A program made the position numbers and the translations under genes. Positions 33,185-42,749 of a stretch of DNA of 50,115 nt are shown here, piece by piece. The DNA is taken from the NCBI GenBank assembly GCA_031253985.1, contig JAIRVH010000159.1:1-50115 (forward strand), in the 5' to 3' direction. Position 1 is the stretch's first letter. Each line of letters begins with the position of its first letter. The notes under the pieces were generated by a model. It made no database searches and was not told where the DNA came from. It saw only the letters and a list, made by a program, of their open reading frames with translations. The stretch is from Sphingobacterium sp. (lineage in GTDB: Bacteria > Bacteroidota > Bacteroidia > Sphingobacteriales > Sphingobacteriaceae).

Positions 33185-33217
33185 CAAATATAGTAAATCA
33201 TTAAATAAAATCTACAA
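33185..33217 (-). promoter_or_regulatory. promoter of the SusCD-sulfur operon
   Basis: On the - strand: TTG (33215-33217), a 22-nt spacer, then TATATTTG (33185-33192), an exact TAnnTTTG -7 box. Initiation would be near 33179, giving a leader of about 270 nt before the susC ATG at 32908. Spacing is at the long end of what Bacteroidota promoters show. Confidence 0.5.
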
Positions 33218-33282
33218 GATTAGTAGATTTTATTTTCAATAATGTATTTCTGTGCTTTTGAACAGCTGGGCAGAATGGGGGC

Positions 33283-33320
33283 AAAAGATGCAGTTTCAAT
33301 GCGTTGAAACTACATCTTTT
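33283..33320. terminator. bidirectional-type terminator, end of PUL 2
   Basis: AAAAGATGCAGTTTCAA (33283-33299) pairs with TTGAAACTACATCTTTT (33304-33320) with one mismatch. It sits 67 nt past the stop of the DUF4998-like gene and upstream of the sulfur operon promoter, separating the two units. Confidence 0.8.
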
Positions 33321-33386
33321 CTTGCAGGTCGTACGCCGCTCCTGCAGTAAAATGCAGCGTGTTAGGGCGAGAGACAATCTACAGAC

Positions 33387-34097
33387 CTAATAATTGACGA
33401 TTTTCTCATTTGTTTGGAAGTTATCCAACGAGAACATTGTCTTTTTATAATAGCTCACAAAAGAAATGCTTCCTTTTGGCAGGATATCGGCCGGAAATTC
33501 TACGGCGAAATCCAAAGGCCCAAGAAATACAGAATCGCGTGCATTGCCCGACCTATTGAAATAAATCCGCGTCCCTTGCAGGGGTGTGAAACCGCTTCCA
33601 ACAGTTTCGACAAAAAATATAGCCTGTTTTCGGCCCGCGGGTGATGTTGTAAAATTACTGAATACTCTATTGAGACTCAGCACTGTTGTCCCATAACGTT
33701 GTCCTTCCACCGATGTCGTTGCCGTAATCGCTTTGGAACTGTCTCCCTCGGCACTAAATCCTCGGGCGCTGACAGTATAGCGTGTTTCTTTCAATTTGTC
33801 CAACATCACGTTCTTGTCATGACCGATTTCCGATGCAGCAATTGTGTAAAACAAGGTATCTCGTAGGGCATTCAGGTCGTTGGTCACCACCAACCGTAGT
33901 TTTTTTATCTTCGGATCAGTACTCAGGCGCATATGCACCTGAGCTCTCCCATTACCTGGATATAATGCTAATGAATCTAATGCGCCTGGATAGTAACGTT
34001 CGGCATTATCCAAGTAGGCCTTATAATAACGATCTTCCTTTTTACAGGCCATCAATCCAACTATAAGCGCACATATATATATTATTTTTCTTTTCAT
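33387..34097 (-). CDS. DUF4998-like lipoprotein (PUL 2)
   Basis: 236 aa. Lipobox LMAC (Cys18), then KKEDRYYKAYLDNAERYYPGALDSLALYPGNGRAQV, the start pattern of DUF4998 proteins, which sit beside SusCD and DUF5000-type proteins in PULs. A fibronectin-like strand pattern follows (KKLRLVVTNDL..., YTVSARGF). No catalytic residues; probably a surface glycan-binding or structural lipoprotein. Last gene of PUL 2, 34 nt from the previous gene. Confidence 0.7.
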   Translation of the reverse strand: MKRKIIYICALIVGLMACKKEDRYYKAYLDNAERYYPGALDSLALYPGNGRAQVHMRLSTDPKIKKLRLVVTNDLNALRDTLFYTIAASEIGHDKNVMLDKLKETRYTVSARGFSAEGDSSKAITATTSVEGQRYGTTVLSLNRVFSNFTTSPAGRKQAIFFVETVGSGFTPLQGTRIYFNRSGNARDSVFLGPLDFAVEFPADILPKGSISFVSYYKKTMFSLDNFQTNEKIVNY

Positions 34098-34131
34098 AAT
34101 TTTTCACTCATTACGATTAAACAGTCTCTCG

Positions 34132-35415
34132 CTATTGTTGTCCCCAAAGGGTGACTTCGGACATAATAATGGCGGAAGGATTTTTGTCTGAGGCTTCAAT
34201 ACCATTCCAGGTGCTCAAGACCTTAATACGGATATAACGATTTTTATAACGGGCATCTGTCGGATTAACATCCGGAAAATCCCACTCCTCTCCCTGCTTC
34301 ACATAATTTTTATCTTCCGTCGTCGCTGCTTGCCCAAATGGTAGTCCGGAAGGCCTGATACTTTCGAACGTCCCCAATAAAAACCATTTATCAAAGCTCG
34401 GATCATTCATATCTGGATTATTTGATCCCCAGATCTGAAATTTCTTCACATGCGTAGTCGAATAAGATCCATTTAAATCCGACATCCGCGGCCAGGTCTT
34501 GATGCGGCTTAAGATAGCAGGTACCCCGAGATCAATGGAAAATGAAAAAGGAATTGGCGGCGAATTAAACCAGGCTTCATCGCCATGCACTGCCATCTTA
34601 TTATCCCAAAGCGTCTTATATTTCAAACTACGCCCTCCATAAGTCGGGTTGAAACTATCCCAATCACCACCTATGGCACCCAATGCAATCTGGGTCAACT
34701 GCCAGGTACTTTTTGGTATCAGTATTTCCTCCAGGGGAGCTAGTTCCTTGACAATTGTATCCGAATTATTGCGCCATTTATCCTGAATAAATACCCCAAA
34801 GGTACTCATCCCTTCGGTGATGCCGCGCAAGCGGAGTGTTTGCGTTTCCAAACTTGTATAAGCGGTATCTATATTTTTCCATTTGTTTTCCGCATCTTTT
34901 TTCATAACAACGACAACCAGCGGTTGTTTTTCTTTGTTGTCAATGTAGATATTAATACCGCCGTAGGTAGAATTAAATTTCGCGTCACTTTTGAGACTCT
35001 CCGAAACCAAGCGGTTGTAAGGTGTGGCTACATCCACTGTCACAACGACCGGCTTTGATTCAACCTCACCGACACTCACGGAATAAAGTTCCACATCATA
35101 TCGGCCTGCAACAGAATAACCTTCCACCCGAAGCGAATCCTTATACTGTGTCGATTTGGTTTCCACACGGCTACCATTATTCAAGATATAGACCGCTTTC
35201 ACATAACGGAAATCCTTGTCTCCGGGAAGGTCATATTTGATGACTGCACCACCCGCCAATGCATAAGTCCGAATATTGGTCACCTGTCCAGATGCAGCCC
35301 CCTCTTTGATCGGCTGTATTCCAATGTCTTCCTTACATCCCTGAAAAAGAGCTATCAATACGCTGACAATGATCAGGATTCTAAAAAAAACTTTATTGTT
35401 GTCTATTAAGTTCAT
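34132..35415 (-). CDS. DUF4959/DUF5000-type lipoprotein with F5/8 C-like domain (PUL 2)
   Basis: 427 aa from ATG 35415. Lipobox ALFQGC. Two Ig-like modules (about 35-130, 'GAASGQVTNIRTYALAGGAVIKYDLPGDKDF', and 130-235) precede a C-terminal discoidin-like domain: 'SFSIDLGVPAILSRIKTWPRM', 'VKKFQIWGSNNPD', 'NRYIRIKVLSTWNG', 'IIMSEVTLWG'. This architecture is typical of PUL lipoproteins thought to bind glycans at the surface. It starts 17 nt after susD. No enzyme motif. Confidence 0.75.
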   Translation of the reverse strand: MNLIDNNKVFFRILIIVSVLIALFQGCKEDIGIQPIKEGAASGQVTNIRTYALAGGAVIKYDLPGDKDFRYVKAVYILNNGSRVETKSTQYKDSLRVEGYSVAGRYDVELYSVSVGEVESKPVVVTVDVATPYNRLVSESLKSDAKFNSTYGGINIYIDNKEKQPLVVVVMKKDAENKWKNIDTAYTSLETQTLRLRGITEGMSTFGVFIQDKWRNNSDTIVKELAPLEEILIPKSTWQLTQIALGAIGGDWDSFNPTYGGRSLKYKTLWDNKMAVHGDEAWFNSPPIPFSFSIDLGVPAILSRIKTWPRMSDLNGSYSTTHVKKFQIWGSNNPDMNDPSFDKWFLLGTFESIRPSGLPFGQAATTEDKNYVKQGEEWDFPDVNPTDARYKNRYIRIKVLSTWNGIEASDKNPSAIIMSEVTLWGQQ

Positions 35416-35432
35416 ATCTATCACGTTTAAAA

Positions 35433-37337
35433 CTACCAACCATAATTTTGAACCATTTTGGGATTTCTGCGCAACTCTGCACGGCTAATTGGCCAAAAGT
35501 AATCGCGTTCGGTAAAACTAGGTGAATAAAATACCATCTGTCTGTAATAGAGATTTGGATTCTGCTGATTAACGTCACAGCCTACAATCTCTTTACTCAA
35601 TTCTTCGGTTCCATCTTTCCAGCGGCGAAGATCCCAAAAGCGTTTGCCTTCAAAAGCCAACTCTATCGTTCGCTCATCTTTGATGATTTTCCGTAAACCT
35701 TCTTTTGTAGAGGGGCGGCCCGGATAAATAGAATAAGCCTGCCAGGAGCTTTCTACTCCTTTGAGTCCGGCTCTGGCGCGCACCTTATCGATATAAGATA
35801 TGGCTTCCAAAGTTGGTCCATTTGCTTCATTGAGTGCTTCAGCATACAGGAGATAAAGATCTGCCAAACGGATCACCGGTGCTATGAAAGAGACAATACT
35901 CATCGAATTGGATGCGCCGAAGGTATTCTCATAATTCACGTACTTTTTGACACCATATCCTGTGACGTTATAGTAGGTACCGTTGTTGATCCCCACATTT
36001 CCACCCAAACGATAAAAAGTACTGAAAGCTGCGGCTTCCGTAGCATTGCTTCGCATAAAATAGCGTCCACCATCGAAAGAGATATTTCCATAGAAACGCG
36101 GTTCCCGATCCAGATGCAGGCGAATGGTCTGGTTGTTGATGGCCACATCATACTGGTATTTGCTATCGGTTACATTGACAACCTCAAAACGCTGGTTGTA
36201 AGGGTATGATTTGTCCTCATCAATGGGGACCCCATTAGCACTGTAGTATTTGTTGACCATATTCTGGCTTGCTGAAAGGAAAGTGCGGATGCTGGCATTC
36301 GACTGTGTATTGGCATCCCATCCACGGGGCATATATGACAGTTGAACCTCACTGCCGATCAGGTTGTTTGAGTAATACCAAAGCCCCTCAGTGTTATCTT
36401 TATTTTGGCTAAAGGCCAATCTAGAACTCAGCTGTGCGATAGCTTCAGGGCGTGTGATGTTGACTCCGGGAGGGGCTTGCCAGACAAATAGCGATTTACC
36501 ACCTTGCTCAGCCGCTTCAATAGCTTCCTTACAGGCACTTGCAGCTTTGACCCATTTCTCAGCCGAATAAGTGGTATTAAAAAGCTGTTGCCCATGCTGA
36601 TTCTTGATCGTCGCCGCCAGTGATTGATTGCCGTTAAACAGCGGGCTCGCTGCATAGACGAGTACTTCAGCTTTAATTGCCTTTGCCGCAATCCGATTGA
36701 CACGTCCCATTTCCGCATTCAGGTCAACCACATTAGGATCCAGAAACTCCATCGCCCCCTCTATCGTCTTGATGATATAGGCAAACACATCATCGACAGG
36801 TTGCCTCTCGACCGCATAAGCCTCAAGGTCCGAACCCACCGGTATAAACTTGTCCACAATTGGAATGGGCCCATAGCGTTTTAGTAGCTCATAATGATAG
36901 AAGGCTTTCAGAAAGGTTGCTTCAGCCCGCCATTTATCGCGTTCTTCAACAGGCATATCCGGAACCTGACCTATACTATCTATAAAGATATTGCAATCCG
37001 ATATACCCCGCCAAAGGCTAGATGTTCCGTCCCATTCATTGAGTAAGGGACTATCAGCATTCTGCGCACCACGAAGTATATTTTTGCCTGCCGAGGCGAT
37101 CTGCTCGTTCGTCCAGATCTCTCCCGCGCCCATAATTGCTGGATTAATATTATATGCACTAAAATTAGGCATTGCATTGTAGCAAGTTGCCAGGTAACGT
37201 TCGGCCATTACTCTGCTTGCAAAAGCATGTTCAAGTATAGGCACATTATCGGGAACCACATCTACGTATTTCCGGCAGGATACACCGATAAAGACCAATA
37301 AAACACCAATTAAATATTTTGTAATTCCTCTTTTCAT
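35433..37337 (-). CDS. SusD/RagB-family lipoprotein (PUL 2)
   Basis: 634 aa, long for the family. Lipobox GVSC (Cys21). The SusD N-terminal helices ('RVMAERYLATCYNAMP', 'WRAEATFLKAFYHYELLKRYGPIPI') and C-terminal blocks ('APVIRLADLYLLYAEALNEA', 'YIDKVRARAGL', 'IKDERTIELAFEGKRFWDLRRW') are intact. The extra length lies in the middle (about 290-440), the ligand-binding face. It starts 2 nt after susC. Confidence 0.95.
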   Translation of the reverse strand: MKRGITKYLIGVLLVFIGVSCRKYVDVVPDNVPILEHAFASRVMAERYLATCYNAMPNFSAYNINPAIMGAGEIWTNEQIASAGKNILRGAQNADSPLLNEWDGTSSLWRGISDCNIFIDSIGQVPDMPVEERDKWRAEATFLKAFYHYELLKRYGPIPIVDKFIPVGSDLEAYAVERQPVDDVFAYIIKTIEGAMEFLDPNVVDLNAEMGRVNRIAAKAIKAEVLVYAASPLFNGNQSLAATIKNQHGQQLFNTTYSAEKWVKAASACKEAIEAAEQGGKSLFVWQAPPGVNITRPEAIAQLSSRLAFSQNKDNTEGLWYYSNNLIGSEVQLSYMPRGWDANTQSNASIRTFLSASQNMVNKYYSANGVPIDEDKSYPYNQRFEVVNVTDSKYQYDVAINNQTIRLHLDREPRFYGNISFDGGRYFMRSNATEAAAFSTFYRLGGNVGINNGTYYNVTGYGVKKYVNYENTFGASNSMSIVSFIAPVIRLADLYLLYAEALNEANGPTLEAISYIDKVRARAGLKGVESSWQAYSIYPGRPSTKEGLRKIIKDERTIELAFEGKRFWDLRRWKDGTEELSKEIVGCDVNQQNPNLYYRQMVFYSPSFTERDYFWPISRAELRRNPKMVQNYGW

Positions 37338-37339
37338 AA

Positions 37340-40300
37340 TTAAAAGCTTGCATTAATACCAAGGTTAAACACACGTTGTAGTGGATATCCCAATCCATTG
37401 CCACCCAATTCTGGATCCCACATTTTGAAACTACTGAATTTCAGCAAATTAGTTGCACTAACGTAAATTCTAAACCGTTGAAACTTATAACGCTTTGCAA
37501 CCTGTGGATTGAGTTCAAAGCCCAGTTCTACCTGTTTTAGGCGGAATACATTTCCATTACGCATCCAGAATGTACTTGTCTGCGTATTATTTGCCATCGG
37601 CGTACTGCTCAAACGTGGCCATAGCGCGTAAGGATTCTGATTGCCTTCCGACCAGTGGCTGTCTGCCCAGACCTGCAACACGGCATTTGGTGCAGTTACA
37701 CTGCCAAACGGAGCAGAGCCGGCATAAGTGGGATCGATAAATAGTGAAGTCTGCGCTATTCCTGAGAAGAAGAATGAGAAGTCAATTCTTTTATACCCTG
37801 TACTCAGACCAAAACCATAGTTGATTTCCGGTGTCGTCGGCAAGCCGATCGGTACCATATCGTTGGAATTAATGACACCGTCTTTGTTGATATCCAAGTA
37901 TTTGATGTCCCCACCGAGTACCTGTTCAGAAAAAGTCTGCGCCGGGCTATTACGCACTTCATCATCATCGATAAACAAGCGCTCAGCAACATACCCCCTT
38001 TGCTGCGAGGCACTTAATCCAATTCTACTCAAATAAGGATACTCATATTGGGGTTCTTCGTAATTGAGGTATTTGCCTGTTGCATAGGTAAATGTGCCCC
38101 GTGCCTGAAACCATAGATCGGAGTTTATGGATTTTGAATAATTCATTTCAACATCAACACCCCTCGAGCTATACTTACCGACGTTGGCCAGGATATTTGC
38201 CGAATAGCCTGCCGTGGATGGAATGGAGGACCTGGTCTGTACGATGTTGGAGCGTTTTTGGTTGAAATAGTCAACAGTCAGTTTAAAGGAATTTCTAAGC
38301 AGTCCTAGTTCAAGTCCGAGGTTGGACTGTCTGGAAATCTCCCAGGTAATGTCGCTGTTTTGATATTGTCTAATATTGATACCATTGACCGTCCTACGTG
38401 TTTCACCGGGCATGCCCCAGGTATACGATTGATTTGTCGAATTGAGATCTACATCCGAAAGGTAAAAAAAACGTGAACTTGTCGCAGAGATTACGTCATT
38501 CCCGACTAAGCCGTGCGTAAACCTCAATTTAAGCAGAGAAACAACATCCTTATAGGGCTCCATAAAACTTTCATTCTGTACATTCCAAGCCAGACCCGCA
38601 GACGGGAAAAATCCCCAGCGATGTTTGTCTGCAAAACGTTCAGAGCCGTTGTAGCCAAAGTTAAACTCTGCCGAATAACGTTTATCAAATGAATAGGTAA
38701 ATCTGCCTGAATACGACACGTTTCGATACGGTAAGGTATTCAACAAGGATGGTGTCCGTGTATCGGGCTCCACACGATCTTGAATGGCGGTTAAAAACAT
38801 ACCGCTCAATGCATGTTTGCCAAATGACCGGTCGTAAAGGAGCTGATTTTCGAGGCGAAAGACGGCTGCATTTGCCCGCTCTGCCGGGCTATAATCCAGA
38901 TATTCAGTTCCCTGTTCGGGGTTTAGCGGATTGTAATAAGGGGAATGGTTCGCATCGTAACCCATAAACTCATAATAGAACGGTTTATACTGCCTGTTTT
39001 CGGCAAAAAAGGAGTTACGCGTCACATTGAGCATTCCGCGATAACGAAGTCCCTCCGTCAGGAAATCCAATTTTTGGTTCAATTCAACAGAAAGTACGAT
39101 GTTGCTACGCTTATAATTCTGATATCCCTTGACCACCTCGGCATAAGAATTTAAGTAACGGCCATCCTCCGCATTTCCGAACATTGGATGCCGGATATAG
39201 GATTGTTCAACCCCGGGACGGTAAACAGGCTGAAAAAGAACTGGATTGGAACGCAGGGCATATCTGAATGCATCCGCACCACCGACAATCGGACCGCTAT
39301 AATCCTGCAGGTTAGCCAAAGCTCTGACAGCCAGAGTTGTAGATTTAGTCACATTGATATTAATGTTGCTCCGAAGATTGTACACTTTGAAATCAACATT
39401 GTTATTGAAACTATTTAATGGGTCCACCTTGATAAGACCAAAGTCACGGGTCAGATTCCCACTGATATTGTACTGCGCGATCTGGCTTCCTCCGGTAATC
39501 GTGAGGTTATAGTTTTGCGTATTGGTTTTTTCCTTGATCAACATCCCTAGCCAGTCAACAGCAGGGTATGCATAGGGATCATCACCTATTTCCGTCCGGG
39601 CGATTTTCTCTGGAGAATAGAGATTGCGGCGTTCTGTAAGCGGATCCCGCGTCATGTACGCTTCATTCTGCATTTTCATCCAGGTGACGGGATCTGCTAT
39701 TTTAACTTTTTCGGTAGGTGCCGAAAGTCGCTGATCTACCCTAAAATTGAGGCGTGCAGGCCCTTCTTTCCCCATTTTTGTGGTGATGAGCAATACACCA
39801 TTCGCGCCTCTGGAACCATATACGGCCGCCGCCGCCGCATCCTTCAATACCGAAAAACTTTCGATATCATCAACAGGAATACGGGCAAGATCGGTAGAGG
39901 TCACTTCCATATTGTCTACCAAAATCAACGGTGAGTTATTGACGCCAAAACTTCCGACTCCCCGGATAAAGAAATCTGCATTGTCAAGCCCTGGTTCACC
40001 ACTACGCTGAAAAGATATCATACCCGCAACCCGGCCTTGCAATGCTGTGGTCAGGTTGCTACTACCAGTACGCAATTCCCGTGGTGACACCGTGGTGACA
40101 GCCCCGACTACACTCTCGCGCAAAGCCTTCTGCCCAAAAGCGGTAACAACAACTTCGTCCACATAAGCCGAAGATTGCTTCAAAACCATGTCAATCTTCG
40201 TTCGTCCGGCGATAGAAACCTCCTCTGTACCGTAGCCCACCATTTTGAACACCAGTACGTCACTGGAAGGTACTTTAAGAATATAATTCCCATTGAGGTC

Positions 40301-40816
40301 CGTAGTCGTTCCTACACTCGGTTTACTTTTAAGATAGATGGACACACCGGGCAATATGGTTCCCAGTGAATCTTTTATGGTACCTGTTACCTGCACCTCC
40401 CGTTGAATAGGCCGACTTACAGTGCTTTGTTGCTGGCTTTTATCCACCGGCTTCGGGACAATGACAACCGTCCCTTCATACATTTGATACGCTAAAGGCT
40501 GGTTTTGCAATAATTGTTTTAAAGCAAGTTCCAGTGGTACTTTTGTCAAGTTAATATGGACAGTGGAAGCCTTCTTTAGGGTCGCCTCCTTATAAATAAA
40601 GCGGTAACCTGTCTGTGCTTTGATTGCTCCCAAGGCATTTTCCATCGTTGAATTGTTCAGTTTAAGGCTAACTTTCTGTGCTAGACCTTTTGAAGCAGCA
40701 CTCAACGTCCCCATTATAACGAGAAATACAGTGAGTTTCATGGTTAGTAGTGTTTTGAACAGCATATGGCTACGCCATCTGACAAATAGATTTTGCCATA
40801 TATACTTAAATTCCAT
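37340..40816 (-). CDS. SusC/RagA TonB-dependent transporter with STN domain (PUL 2)
   Basis: 1158 aa. The extended N-terminus (MEFKYIWQNLFVRWRSH...) precedes the signal helix MKLTVFLVIMGTLSA, a layout often seen for SusC proteins of Sphingobacteriaceae. Then come an STN domain (NALGAIKAQTGYRFIYKEATL), the carboxypeptidase-regulatory-like domain, 'DEVVVTAFGQKALRESVVGAVTTV', the plug ('PLILVDNMEV', 'VLKDAAAAAVYGSRGANGVLLITTK') and the barrel ending 'QRVFNLGINASF'. The STN domain pairs it with the FecR and sigma factor just upstream. Ligand unknown. Confidence 0.95.
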   Translation of the reverse strand: MEFKYIWQNLFVRWRSHMLFKTLLTMKLTVFLVIMGTLSAASKGLAQKVSLKLNNSTMENALGAIKAQTGYRFIYKEATLKKASTVHINLTKVPLELALKQLLQNQPLAYQMYEGTVVIVPKPVDKSQQQSTVSRPIQREVQVTGTIKDSLGTILPGVSIYLKSKPSVGTTTDLNGNYILKVPSSDVLVFKMVGYGTEEVSIAGRTKIDMVLKQSSAYVDEVVVTAFGQKALRESVVGAVTTVSPRELRTGSSNLTTALQGRVAGMISFQRSGEPGLDNADFFIRGVGSFGVNNSPLILVDNMEVTSTDLARIPVDDIESFSVLKDAAAAAVYGSRGANGVLLITTKMGKEGPARLNFRVDQRLSAPTEKVKIADPVTWMKMQNEAYMTRDPLTERRNLYSPEKIARTEIGDDPYAYPAVDWLGMLIKEKTNTQNYNLTITGGSQIAQYNISGNLTRDFGLIKVDPLNSFNNNVDFKVYNLRSNININVTKSTTLAVRALANLQDYSGPIVGGADAFRYALRSNPVLFQPVYRPGVEQSYIRHPMFGNAEDGRYLNSYAEVVKGYQNYKRSNIVLSVELNQKLDFLTEGLRYRGMLNVTRNSFFAENRQYKPFYYEFMGYDANHSPYYNPLNPEQGTEYLDYSPAERANAAVFRLENQLLYDRSFGKHALSGMFLTAIQDRVEPDTRTPSLLNTLPYRNVSYSGRFTYSFDKRYSAEFNFGYNGSERFADKHRWGFFPSAGLAWNVQNESFMEPYKDVVSLLKLRFTHGLVGNDVISATSSRFFYLSDVDLNSTNQSYTWGMPGETRRTVNGINIRQYQNSDITWEISRQSNLGLELGLLRNSFKLTVDYFNQKRSNIVQTRSSIPSTAGYSANILANVGKYSSRGVDVEMNYSKSINSDLWFQARGTFTYATGKYLNYEEPQYEYPYLSRIGLSASQQRGYVAERLFIDDDEVRNSPAQTFSEQVLGGDIKYLDINKDGVINSNDMVPIGLPTTPEINYGFGLSTGYKRIDFSFFFSGIAQTSLFIDPTYAGSAPFGSVTAPNAVLQVWADSHWSEGNQNPYALWPRLSSTPMANNTQTSTFWMRNGNVFRLKQVELGFELNPQVAKRYKFQRFRIYVSATNLLKFSSFKMWDPELGGNGLGYPLQRVFNLGINASF

Positions 40817-40961
40817 ACATTTGATTAGATAAGGTTTTACTTGTAATTGTGTTAGTACTATAGTTCGTTTAGGACCTTATGTATCGACTGGGGGTATTCC
40901 CGTACCTCCAGTTTTTTAAGGTTCTTATTGCGTAATGGTTATCCTATCATTGACCTCCTTT

Positions 40962-42110
40962 TTATTTTATCGTTAACGTTCTATTTTTTATTTGAATATC
41001 CAGTCCTGTAAGCCCTTTCAATACAGCACATACGGCCTGTATCGATTCGGTCCGCTTGATCCCGCCCTGATATTTTTCATCACTGAGCGGACGTTGATAG
41101 TCGACCTCTATATCGTACCATCGGGCAATCTCACTCATGATGCTCCGGAGGTCCTTGCCGCCGAAATAAAAATACCCCTCTTTCCAGGCAACTGCTTCCT
41201 CAGGATCCGCTTTTGCGACAGTTATCTGCCTACTTTCGACCAATGTCGCATTCCCTTTGTCTATGAGTACCGACTTATCAGCCACGCTCACTTTTATCCT
41301 TCCCTCAGTCAATATTGTTTTGATCTGCCCTTCCTTCAGATGTGTATTGATATTAAAAGCCGTTCCCACAGCCTCCACAGTAGATTCACCCACCTGTACC
41401 CGAAAAGGCTTGTCGGGATCTTTTGCGACCTCAAAAAAGGCCTCTCCTTTGATCCGTACACGCCGTTCATCACCTGTAAAGACCGAAGGATATTCCACTT
41501 CGGAATCCGCATTTAACCATACGATCGTACCGTCATTTAATTGAATACGGTAAGTTCCCCCGATGGGTACACTAAGCTTGTGGAGATGCACCTCATCTTT
41601 GCTCGTCGTAGCGTAGTCCAGCTGATTATCTGCAATTTTCATCAGGTTACCCCCTTCCCGAATTGTCGTACTGTCATTGCCCGCCAGCAGTATAACCTCG
41701 CCATTGGACAAAGTCAGTATAGCCTGTTGTTTACCGGGAACTACAGTTTTATTTTTTAGCGCGACGGTGGTTAATTTTCCGTCACCTGAAAAATGGAACG
41801 CTGTCCAGGTTCCCAGACAGAGTACAGCGACTAAAGAGGCTGCTACCAACAGTCTTCTCGTTCTTTGTTTTTTACGATGCAGCCGTGCTTTGGTGCGGGT
41901 CGAATCCCATTTGAGCTGAATATCCTCCTGCATATAAGCATGCAGCAAGGCATGAATTTCATCCCGTCTGAACTCCTTATTTTCCAGCCAGACCCCGATC
42001 TGCGGATAGGATATCTCAAACTGCTGCAGCTCCTGCTGCTCCTCAGCAGTAATTGTGTCGCTGAGGAATCTTTCTATCAACTGAGCTATCCTTAAATAAT
42101 TTGATTCCAT
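40962..42110 (-). CDS. FecR-type anti-sigma factor (PUL 2)
   Basis: 382 aa. Cytoplasmic N-terminal part, a membrane helix at about 88-105 (RLLVAASLVAVLCLGTW), a FecR domain ('GGTYRIQLNDGTIVWLNADSEVEYPSVF', 'KGEAFFEVAKDPDKPF', 'AVGTAFNI') and a C-terminal DUF4974 STN-like domain ('FGGKDLRSIMSEIARWYDIEVDY'). Senses the state of the STN-bearing SusC and releases the sigma factor. Confidence 0.92.
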   Translation of the reverse strand: MESNYLRIAQLIERFLSDTITAEEQQELQQFEISYPQIGVWLENKEFRRDEIHALLHAYMQEDIQLKWDSTRTKARLHRKKQRTRRLLVAASLVAVLCLGTWTAFHFSGDGKLTTVALKNKTVVPGKQQAILTLSNGEVILLAGNDSTTIREGGNLMKIADNQLDYATTSKDEVHLHKLSVPIGGTYRIQLNDGTIVWLNADSEVEYPSVFTGDERRVRIKGEAFFEVAKDPDKPFRVQVGESTVEAVGTAFNINTHLKEGQIKTILTEGRIKVSVADKSVLIDKGNATLVESRQITVAKADPEEAVAWKEGYFYFGGKDLRSIMSEIARWYDIEVDYQRPLSDEKYQGGIKRTESIQAVCAVLKGLTGLDIQIKNRTLTIK

Positions 42111-42212
42111 AATTTAAATTTCTAGCGTACGCTTAGCCTTAGCAGAGCAAAAACGCCTTCTATTAACAAGACGCGCGAGCAGAAAGAAAGGATGACAGGG
42201 AAATAAAAAAAA

Positions 42213-42749
42213 TTAAAATAGCAGAACCTTGATAGAACGCAAGACTGGAAATAGGATTTTTTTAATGGTCGACATAGCCCGTCTTTTTTGGGTTTTGACG
42301 GTGTTGATCGAGATTCCATAGAATTCCGCAACCTCTAGGTTTGACTTTTCATCGAGGTAAGCCATATTAAAAATATTTTGGCTCGCCTGAGGCAAATTGC
42401 GAATGGAGGCGTAAAGCTGGTTGATGGATTCCGCATAAATGATATTTTCAAGGATATCTTCATCAGATAATTCGGTCAAGGGATTCATCGCGCCATAATT
42501 GTGTATCACTTTAAGTTTTCGGAGGTGACTTAAAGAAGCATTCTTGACCATCGCGTAGAGATAGGACTTGGCGCGCTGTCCATCCTCCGGAATAAAGGTG
42601 TTACTGTCCAACAATTTGACAAATACATCCTGTACAAGATCTTCGCCCGTCTCCATGGAGCCAACCAAACGACACGAAAGTTCGACGAGCCCATAGTAGT
42701 TCTGCTCAAACAATGCTTTTATGTTATTCTCCTTTAGGTTAGACGGCAT
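42213..42749 (-). CDS. ECF RNA polymerase sigma factor (PUL 2)
   Basis: 178 aa. Region 2 in 'ALFEQNYYGLVELSCRLVGSMETGEDLVQDVFVKLLD', region 4 in 'NLPQASQNIFNMAYLDEKSNLEVAEFYGISINTVKTQKRRAMSTIKKIL'. FecI-like. 102 nt before fecR. Expected to drive PUL 2. Confidence 0.93.
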   Translation of the reverse strand: MPSNLKENNIKALFEQNYYGLVELSCRLVGSMETGEDLVQDVFVKLLDSNTFIPEDGQRAKSYLYAMVKNASLSHLRKLKVIHNYGAMNPLTELSDEDILENIIYAESINQLYASIRNLPQASQNIFNMAYLDEKSNLEVAEFYGISINTVKTQKRRAMSTIKKILFPVLRSIKVLLF

